A DNA stretch of 5,302 nucleotides from JBHPHI01 sp042569595. Lineage in GTDB: Bacteria; Patescibacteriota; Microgenomatia; UBA1400; 2-01-FULL-45-11. Below are positions 1 to 5,176 of the stretch, one piece after another. The notes under the pieces were generated by a model that did no database searches, had not been told where the DNA came from, and was given only the letters and a program-made list of their open reading frames with translations. Within the stretch, counting starts at the first letter, position 1; every line of letters begins with the position of its first letter. Location: positions 1 to 5,302 of the forward strand of contig JBHPHI010000036.1 of NCBI GenBank assembly GCA_042569595.1. The letters are read 5' to 3'. Made by a program: the position numbers and the translations under genes.

Positions 1-1376
1 GTAATGTATCCATCATCACCGTTACTTAACACTTCGCCATTTTGGGAGAAGGTGAGGGAGCCTGAAGAGTTGATGTCGGTAATGCCACTTAGAGCGCCAT
101 CGGCAGTGATATCCCAAGTATTGGAGTCTATAGCGACAGAACTAGACCCATCGCCAATAGTAGTTTGTCCATCTACATCTAGAGTTCCAGACGATTTAAT
201 AGCACCAGCTTGAAGGGTTCCTCCTATTTGGGTGTTTTGAGAAATAGTGATTGGGTAGGTGAGAGATTCGCTTACAGTAAGATAGTTTACGGCACTTTGA
301 TTACTTACAGAGAAAGCTGTCCCAGACCCTAAGGCGATGTTTAGGTCGTTTCCTTGTGTAGTAATTGTGTTGCCATTATCGTAGGCAGTTTGAAGAGAGG
401 TGTTGGATAGGTTGTTGGTGAGAGATATCCAGGAGGAGCCGTTATAATACTTAATAGTATTGGTGGCGGAATCAAAATATTGATCCCCAGGAGAAGGAGA
501 TAGTGGTTCTTGTTGAGGTAGGAAAGAAATGGTTCCTCCCACACTAACATCACCTGAAACATTCAAGTTTCCGTTTTGGTCTAGGCTTGAAAGTAATCCC
601 TCATCACTACCTATGGTAATTTTTCCACCCAAGAAAGAACCAACATCTGAAGGGTTATTTGGGGAGGTGGGAGAAGTGTTAGATGATGGTTGGGTGATAT
701 TTGATTGGCTGAGATCGTATGAGGCCTGAGACCTGTCGTCCGTGGAAGTAGGGTTTAAAGTTCTGTTTAAAATGAATCCACCGCCAATTAAAAGCAATAA
801 AACAGCAAAGATAGTAGCGTATGCAAAAGGTTTTGTTTTAGAAAAAGAGTTTTTAGTGGGTTTGGTGATTTTTTGCTCTGGTTGTTTTTTGTCGTCTTCA
901 TTTACTTTTATTTCTTCGAGGCCAGATGCGGTTGTCTGGGGGGTTGGTTGGGGTGTGGGTTGAGGTTGAGAGAGAGTTGTTGAGGTGGTTTGAAGAGAGG
1001 GTGCTGGAATTGGCTGAGGGATGGTGGGTTTTGAGTAGACAGATTTTTTTATTTTCTGAATGTCGTTGAAGCTGAACCTTCTGTGTCCACCGGGAGTTCT
1101 GATGGTTTTGATTTTACCTTCTCTTTCCCACCTTCTGATGGATCCGGGAGAAACCTTTAGTTCTTTTGCTGCTTGTTGAATGGTGTAAGACTGGGGGGTG
1201 GCCTGCTGAATGTGAGCTTTTAGTTTTCCTAAATCGTTTAAGGAATATTGTCTTACATTGTTGGGTCCGCGTGTTGGTTTTACAATGCCTTTTGACTCCC
1301 ACCTCCTGAGGGTGTCTGGGGACACGTCAAGCATCTTGGCGACTTTTGTTATGGAGTAAGAGTTTTTTTCTTGCAT
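1..1376 (-). CDS. Tandem MerR-type HTH, single-pass membrane protein with fibre-like ectodomain (partial, C-terminus off the left edge)
   Basis: The frame is open without a stop from ATG 1376 to the left edge (458 codons, no stop codon reached). An in-frame TAA lies just upstream of the ATG, so this is the first usable ATG. No Shine-Dalgarno is visible. Residues 7-53 and 64-110 are two MerR/excisionase-like HTH units; each has VSP and RRWE at the recognition helix, and the second has the classic wing TPGGHRRF. Residues 111-180 are a Pro/Thr/Gln-rich then Lys-rich linker. Residues 184-204 form one membrane helix; the lysines before it suggest the N-terminus is inside. After it comes a Ser/Thr/Asn/Gly-rich region with short beta repeats (NVSGDVSVGGT, ISQNTQIGGT), a motif like DQYFDSATNTIKYYNGSSW at 298-316, and SLQTAYDNGNTI at 327-338, as in phage tail fibres and CPR surface proteins. 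Inferred role: membrane-tethered regulator or envelope anchor. The domain order resembles CadC/ToxR or RodZ, but the HTH families differ. The ORF is certain; its function is unknown. Confidence 0.88.
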   Translation of the reverse strand, partial: MQEKNSYSITKVAKMLDVSPDTLRRWESKGIVKPTRGPNNVRQYSLNDLGKLKAHIQQATPQSYTIQQAAKELKVSPGSIRRWEREGKIKTIRTPGGHRRFSFNDIQKIKKSVYSKPTIPQPIPAPSLQTTSTTLSQPQPTPQPTPQTTASGLEEIKVNEDDKKQPEQKITKPTKNSFSKTKPFAYATIFAVLLLLIGGGFILNRTLNPTSTDDRSQASYDLSQSNITQPSSNTSPTSPNNPSDVGSFLGGKITIGSDEGLLSSLDQNGNLNVSGDVSVGGTISFLPQQEPLSPSPGDQYFDSATNTIKYYNGSSWISLTNNLSNTSLQTAYDNGNTITTQGNDLNIALGSGTAFSVSNQSAVNYLTVSESLTYPITISQNTQIGGTLQAGAIKSSGTLDVDGQTTIGDGSSSVAIDSNTWDITADGALSGITDINSSGSLTFSQNGEVLSNGDDGYI

Positions 1377-1407
1377 GGCAGTTTAGTTATGCATCTTTTT
1401 TCTCTGG

Positions 1408-1433
1408 AATGAACAAGTTTGGATAAGTTCATT
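1408..1433. promoter_or_regulatory. Dyad-symmetric candidate operator overlapping the -10 element
   Basis: AATGAAC (1408-1414) and GTTCATT (1427-1433) are perfect 7-bp inverted arms separated by 12 bases, so the arm centres are 19 bp apart, close to two helical turns. The right arm covers part of the -10 hexamer and the dyad spans the predicted transcription start. A dimeric or tandem-HTH protein bound here would block RNA polymerase. Because the gene it precedes carries two HTH units, autoregulation is an attractive inference. A weak AT-rich hairpin in RNA is the alternative. Confidence 0.4.
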
Positions 1434-1459
1434 AAGCCAGCATGCAAGAATAAAGTCAA
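1431..1459 (-). promoter_or_regulatory. Sigma70-type promoter for the HTH-membrane gene
   Basis: Read on the minus strand, TTGACT (1459-1454, 5 of 6 matches to consensus) is followed by exactly 17 bases and then CTTAAT (1436-1431, 4 of 6). Transcription would begin near 1424, giving a leader of about 48 nt before ATG 1376. It lies between the transposase stop and the membrane-protein start, so the left gene can be expressed independently of the transposase. The call rests on sequence match only. Confidence 0.55.
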
Positions 1460-1529
1460 CTCGAAAAACACCCGTAAATGCAGTGAGAGAAAATATTTCT
1501 ATTTGTTGTTGAAAATTGAAGGTTGAGAG

Positions 1530-2210
1530 TTAGTCTTCGAGAATGAGGTCGCCCAAGACTTTTTTGCTGTCTTCTTTAAACAATTCGATAAAGTGCTTGT
1601 AGGTGGGATTAATTGATTTTAGAAGTCCATCTCTATCTAACATTTCATTTATTTCTTTTGTGGTGACCCAGTCCATTGGGTGTTTATTTGTGTACGCAGC
1701 ATATGAAGAGTGTGGAGTTTCAAGTCCTTTGCTGGTAAGTAGTGGTTTTCTATGAATGTATCTAGATAGGTGCAAAAGCATTGCTTCATTTTTAATGTCG
1801 GTAGCTTTATATGTTCCTTGGAATAAGGGACCCCTTCTACCGTGTCGTTTATTGAAGTACATCACATATCTTGTTCCAAGGGAGCGCATGAAGGTTTCTA
1901 TGCCGTTTTGCTGCCTTTGTTTTACTAGAAAATGAAAGTGGGTAGGCATAAGACAAAAAGCATGGAGTTCTAGTTGTCCATAAAAGTTTTTAGGTTGCCT
2001 AGGAGATCCTTTAAAAGTATTTCCTTTAATGGTGATTGTTTTTTGAAGGTCTTGTTTGTTTCTGGGGGGGACAAGAGAGTGTTCTAGGTAGTTTATGAAT
2101 GTTTGATAGTCTTGATTGTCTTCGAAGATAGTTCTAGATTCGATGCCAATATTATATATGTGGTAGTAGCTATCTTTTTTGTATTCTTTAATTACGTTTT
2201 TAACTGGCAT
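1530..2210 (-). CDS. REP-associated tyrosine (Y1/HUH) transposase, RAYT/IS200-like
   Basis: Predicted single-strand DNA endonuclease/transposase of the Y1_Tnp family, 226 aa from ATG 2210. The HUH metal-binding motif is MPTHFHFLVKQ (His91 and His93). The helix with YFNKRHGRRG and LFQGTYKA (about 118-136) follows, then RYIHRKP, whose Tyr151 is the probable catalytic nucleophile, 58 residues after the second His. The C-terminal tail ending DLILED is also common in CPR members. An ATG 14 codons further upstream (2252) is open, but family members usually begin MPxKN..., and a possible promoter overlaps those 14 codons, so 2210 is preferred. The frame and active-site residues are intact. No IS ends, target duplication, partner TnpB or obvious REP hairpins flank it, which fits a resident single-copy RAYT rather than a mobile IS200/IS605 element. 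It is divergent from the competence operon and upstream of the membrane-protein gene on the same strand. Confidence 0.9.
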   Translation of the reverse strand: MPVKNVIKEYKKDSYYHIYNIGIESRTIFEDNQDYQTFINYLEHSLVPPRNKQDLQKTITIKGNTFKGSPRQPKNFYGQLELHAFCLMPTHFHFLVKQRQQNGIETFMRSLGTRYVMYFNKRHGRRGPLFQGTYKATDIKNEAMLLHLSRYIHRKPLLTSKGLETPHSSYAAYTNKHPMDWVTTKEINEMLDRDGLLKSINPTYKHFIELFKEDSKKVLGDLILED

Positions 2211-2216
2211 GGCCCC

Positions 2217-2245
2217 AGCATACCTGCTTAGGATAGACCGTTCAA
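2217..2245 (-). promoter_or_regulatory. Possible promoter of the transposase, leaderless geometry
   Basis: On the minus strand TTGAAC (2245-2240) is followed by 17 bases and TATGCT (2222-2217). Each hexamer matches consensus at 4 of 6 positions. The A of ATG 2210 lies seven bases past the last base of the -10, where transcription would normally start, so the mRNA would be leaderless. The match is weak alone but supports the 2210 start. Confidence 0.3.
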
Positions 2246-2286
2246 GTAGCATTTATCATGCGTATTTGTGTCGTAATGTTTTGTGT

Positions 2287-2315
2287 TTGACTGTAGCGTT
2301 TCTATTTACTAGCAT
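2287..2315 (+). promoter_or_regulatory. Probable promoter of the comEA-comEC operon, leaderless geometry
   Basis: TTGACT (2287-2292, 5 of 6) is followed by 17 bases and TAGCAT (2310-2315, 4 of 6). The predicted start point, seven bases after the -10, falls on the A of the comEA ATG at 2322. No Shine-Dalgarno precedes that ATG, which agrees with a leaderless message. This is the only candidate promoter recognised upstream of the four rightward genes. Confidence 0.42.
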
Positions 2316-2321
2316 GGATTT

Positions 2322-2906
2322 ATGAGCCTGCCAAACTGGGTAGACGAAAATAAGTATCAATTAATACTGGGCCTTTTTGGCCTTTTTTTAATGGGAGTGG
2401 GTGTTTGGAAAAGTGTAGATAGTCAGGTGAATAAAGATTCAAGCGTTAAGATAAATCATCCAGATGTGGATGCAGAAAAAAAAGCCAGGTCTTGTGTGGT
2501 TGATGTTGGTGGCGCTGTTGAGGCTCCAGGGGTGTATGAGTTGAGGGATGGGTCTAGAATAAACGATGCTTTGGTGATGGCGGGAGGCCTGTCTGCCGAA
2601 GCAGACAGAGCGTACGTGGGAAGGTACTTAAACTTAGCTGAGGAAATAGTGGACGGAATGAAGATATACGTGCCTTTTAAGGAAGATCCTGCGATGGTGA
2701 ATAATTTAGGTGAGGTGTTGGGAGTGGAGAGGATTAGCATAAATAGGTCAACAATAAATGAGTTGGACAGTTTGTGGGGAGTGGGGGAAGCTCGCGCAGA
2801 GCAGATAGTTAATGGAAGGCCGTATAAGAGCATTGAAGAATTGGCAACAAAATCAAACACCCCTAGAAACGTGTTGGATAGGAATATGGATAAATTGTCA
2901 CTATAA
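2322..2906 (+). CDS. comEA: ComEA-like competence DNA receptor (membrane anchor, SLBB, helix-hairpin-helix)
   Basis: Predicted membrane-anchored double-stranded DNA receptor for natural transformation, 194 aa. Residues 12-29 form a single N-terminal membrane helix. Residues 58-118 are an SLBB/soluble-ligand-binding domain starting VVDVGGAVEAPGVYEL, with NDALVMAGGL and the closing GMKIYVP. Residues 138-175 are the helix-hairpin-helix DNA-binding unit: SINRSTINELDSLWGVGEARAEQI is its core (written here only as a region), with hairpin GVG at 153-155 and PYKSIEEL after it. The second hairpin usual in ComEA (GIG...) is not recognisable; that tail reads SNTPRNVLDRNMDKLSL. The domain order is the standard Gram-positive-type ComEA arrangement. 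It is the first gene of the competence operon, 41 bases ahead of the ComEC channel gene. The family call is firm; actual competence of the organism is inferred. Confidence 0.93.
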   Translation: MSLPNWVDENKYQLILGLFGLFLMGVGVWKSVDSQVNKDSSVKINHPDVDAEKKARSCVVDVGGAVEAPGVYELRDGSRINDALVMAGGLSAEADRAYVGRYLNLAEEIVDGMKIYVPFKEDPAMVNNLGEVLGVERISINRSTINELDSLWGVGEARAEQIVNGRPYKSIEELATKSNTPRNVLDRNMDKLSL

Positions 2907-2910
2907 CTAT

Positions 2911-2944
2911 ATAAATTGTTGCAATAATTATTTGTTGCATTTAT
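2911..2944 (+). other. Inverted and direct repeats in the comEA-comEC gap
   Basis: ATAAAT (2911-2916) can pair with ATTTAT (2939-2944), and GCAA (2921-2924) with TTGC (2935-2938), leaving a 4-base bulge on the left side and a 10-base loop. TTGTTGCA also occurs twice, at 2916-2923 and 2932-2939. The structure ends three bases before ATG 2948. It is too AT-rich for a confident terminator and has no following U-tract; an effect on translation of the downstream gene is possible. Confidence 0.25.
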
Positions 2945-2947
2945 TTC

Positions 2948-4282
2948 ATGAAAAAGAATTATAAGATATTGATATATTTAATACCCCTTTTGATTTGTTT
3001 TGTTTTATATATTTGGATGGAAAATTTGCAAGAATATAGTGATTATAATGCTTGTTTTGATTGCATGACTAACAGTGGGGTGAGTGGTGTTTGTAAGCAA
3101 ACTTGCTCTATAATAGAACTTGCAATAATAAAAGAAGAACCATATAAAAGTAGGTATAAATATATCATTCGAAATGATAAATATCTAATTGAATTTGAGA
3201 CCTCCCCAGAGGTAGAAGTAGGTGATAAAATACTAGTATCTGGCACTCTTGCGCCTGATTTGACAGACAAAAGAAACAAGAATTTTAGGCTGATAGATAG
3301 CAGTATTAAAACAATTTATAAAGTTGAAGACACTCACTACTTTTCTACTCAAAACACCATAAGAAGACTAGCTCAATTCGTTGAACACTTGAGTAAAATT
3401 GTAAGGTCACGGCTACCTAGTACCCACTCGTCTTTGCTTGCGGGAATTATATTTGGTCACAAAGAGAGTTTTTCTAATGAATTCTATAATTATTTAATTA
3501 ATACAGGCACAATTCATATTGTAGCCGCTTCTGGATATAACATCACTGTGTTAGCTGGCGCAGTTATTGCGATTTTTACTTTATTCTTGAGTAGAAAGCT
3601 AGCTGTTTTGTTTTCTTTGTTTTCAATTGTTGTTTACGTGTTTATTTCAGGGGGAAGTGAGGCGGTAATTAGGGCAGCGATTATGGGGTCAATGCTATTT
3701 TTGTCTCAGTTTTTTGGAAGAATATATTATCCCATATGGTCTTTGCTTCTCGCAGTTGTAATGATGTTATTGTTTGATCCTACTCTGGTAGGAAGCATAT
3801 CCTTGCAGCTGTCTGTAGCATCCACTCTTGGGATTATGTTGATACCTGGTTGGTTGCAGAACTACTTTCCAAGGAGCGATAACTTGAAAATACTTGAGAA
3901 AATCACCACATTCTTCAGAGAAGATTTTATTACTACACTATCAGCTTATATTGTTACATTACCTATTATATTGATATATTTTGATAGGATAAGCATAGTT
4001 TCAATTATTGTAAACATACTTGTTCTTTGGGTAGTTCCTCCTTTGATGTTTTTCGGTTCATTGATGATTTTTTTCGGATTATTTTCTCAAGTACTGTCAA
4101 AATTTGTGTCATATTTTACTTGGCCATTTCTGGAGTATTTCATTAAAGTTGTGACTTGGTGGGGGAGTTTACCTATTTCTAGCGTAGAGATTGAAAACAT
4201 TAGTCCTGTTTTTGCAGTTGGATATTATTTTGTTTTGATCTCAGTCTTAATGATGAAAAGACCTAAAAATACTGATCTATGA
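2948..4282 (+). CDS. comEC: ComEC/Rec2 DNA-uptake channel, membrane part only (OB-fold plus Competence domain)
   Basis: Predicted inner-membrane channel that passes single-stranded DNA into the cytoplasm, 444 aa. Residues 7-23 form a first membrane helix. An outer segment with four cysteines (36, 39, 49, 53) follows, then an OB-fold-like region at about 56-125 with VGDKILVSGTL. The Competence domain runs from about 163 to 435 with some nine hydrophobic helices. Its family motifs are LLAGIIFGHKESFS, GTIHIVAASGYNIT (187-200), SGGSEAVIRAAIMG (234-247) and SISLQLSVASTLG (283-295). The protein ends soon after the last helix; the metallo-beta-lactamase-fold domain that many bacteria carry on the same chain is the next gene, overlapping by ATGA at 4279. 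Translational coupling and a joint complex are therefore likely. No Shine-Dalgarno precedes the ATG. The family call is firm. Confidence 0.93.
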   Translation: MKKNYKILIYLIPLLICFVLYIWMENLQEYSDYNACFDCMTNSGVSGVCKQTCSIIELAIIKEEPYKSRYKYIIRNDKYLIEFETSPEVEVGDKILVSGTLAPDLTDKRNKNFRLIDSSIKTIYKVEDTHYFSTQNTIRRLAQFVEHLSKIVRSRLPSTHSSLLAGIIFGHKESFSNEFYNYLINTGTIHIVAASGYNITVLAGAVIAIFTLFLSRKLAVLFSLFSIVVYVFISGGSEAVIRAAIMGSMLFLSQFFGRIYYPIWSLLLAVVMMLLFDPTLVGSISLQLSVASTLGIMLIPGWLQNYFPRSDNLKILEKITTFFREDFITTLSAYIVTLPIILIYFDRISIVSIIVNILVLWVVPPLMFFGSLMIFFGLFSQVLSKFVSYFTWPFLEYFIKVVTWWGSLPISSVEIENISPVFAVGYYFVLISVLMMKRPKNTDL

Positions 4283-5172
4283 GTAAAATGTTTAATTATT
4301 TTTTGATTAGCACTTTAATGCTCTTAGTGTTTACATGGCGTGTTTGGCCTGACAATGACCTTCATATTGTTTCTTGTGATGTTGGGCAGGGTGATGCAAC
4401 TTTGATATATAAACGATTTACACAAGTATTAATTGATGCAGGATCATCCTTGCAGGTTTTACAGTGCTTGAATGATCATGTTCCATGGTTTGATAAAAAT
4501 ATTGAAATGGCAGTAATCACTCATCCTCAGAATGATCATATGGGAGGAATGAGTGAGGTTGTTAGTTCATATGATGTTGGCGTGTTGGTTGCAAATGGAA
4601 TTAGAAACCCGGCGGACTTCTTTGAAGATTTTACTAATACACTTGAGGAAAATGATGTAGATTTACATATACCCACTATGGGGGATGTGTATGTGGTTGG
4701 CGATTTAAAATTTTCGGTCTTGTGGCCAAGAAAAAAGATGGGCTCGCGCCAAGCTTTCTCGAGAAAGGATCGGGGATTTAGCGGAGAAAACTCAGTCCTG
4801 GGGGCGTACTCTGGGGATCTGAATGAAGTTTCAATTGTAATGCTGCTTGAGTATGGAGATGTTTCCGCCTTATTCACAGGAGATATCGGATTCAGAGAAG
4901 AGCAAGCACTCTTGGGCATGGGAGTGATAAATGGAGTAGATGTATTAAAAGTGCCCCATCATGGGTCTAAATTCTCTTCTTCTGAGCTGTTTCTTGAGGC
5001 TACCAGGCCAAATATTGCTTTGGTGTCAGTTGGTAAAAATAATCAGTTTGGACATCCAACCAGCAGGGTTTTGATGTATTTAGATACGGTTGGGGCTAAA
5101 GTATTGAGAACTGATGAATTAGGGACAATAGAGTTGGTAGTTGATAATAATTCAATTAGACTTGCTGAGTAG
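4279..5172 (+). CDS. Stand-alone ComEC C-terminal metallo-beta-lactamase-fold protein, membrane-anchored
   Basis: Corresponds to the C-terminal domain of ComEC, thought to degrade the non-transported DNA strand outside the membrane; 297 aa. A hydrophobic helix at 6-20 would anchor it. The hydrolase core begins HIVSCDVGQGDATL (29-42), then LIDAG (51-55) and the metal motif THPQNDHMGG (81-90). Later motifs are SALFTGDIG (196-204, Asp202), VLKVPHHGSKFSS (222-234) and SVGKNNQFGHP (250-260). Compared with the textbook HxHxDH motif the second His is Gln84. ComEC domains often vary here, Asp being frequent, so activity cannot be judged. Residues 151-180 form a Ser/Arg/Gly-rich insert before the LNEVSIVMLLEYGD strand. 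The start overlaps the stop of the channel gene by ATGA, which indicates coupling. It could be mistaken for a general metallo-hydrolase, but order and motifs favour ComEC. Confidence 0.92.
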   Translation: MSKMFNYFLISTLMLLVFTWRVWPDNDLHIVSCDVGQGDATLIYKRFTQVLIDAGSSLQVLQCLNDHVPWFDKNIEMAVITHPQNDHMGGMSEVVSSYDVGVLVANGIRNPADFFEDFTNTLEENDVDLHIPTMGDVYVVGDLKFSVLWPRKKMGSRQAFSRKDRGFSGENSVLGAYSGDLNEVSIVMLLEYGDVSALFTGDIGFREEQALLGMGVINGVDVLKVPHHGSKFSSSELFLEATRPNIALVSVGKNNQFGHPTSRVLMYLDTVGAKVLRTDELGTIELVVDNNSIRLAE

Positions 5173-5176
5173 TGTG

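Noticed and set aside
4..963. Short plus-strand frames across the left region
   Set aside because: They are antisense to the continuous minus-strand gene with clear HTH, membrane and repeat domains, and show no domain features of their own.
388..1000. 13-bp direct repeat GTTTGAAGAGAGG at 388-400 and 988-1000, exactly 600 bases apart
   Set aside because: Both copies encode the short peptide SLQT in unrelated parts of the same protein; no flanking similarity, so chance is enough.
1489..1503. AGAAA-ATA-TTTCT palindrome downstream of the transposase as its terminator
   Set aside because: All-AT core with a 3-base loop and no U-tract; too weak to call. No convincing intrinsic terminator was found anywhere in the window.
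2249..2261. Small hairpin (GCAT, TTATC, ATGC) after a GTAG near the transposase start, as a possible REP-like element
   Set aside because: Only a 4-bp stem and a single copy in the window; a REP needs a longer stem and repeats elsewhere.
2314..2325. Three-codon ORF (ATG GAT TTA TGA) overlapping the comEA start
   Set aside because: It would lie upstream of the predicted transcription start at 2322 and has no supporting signal; probably chance.
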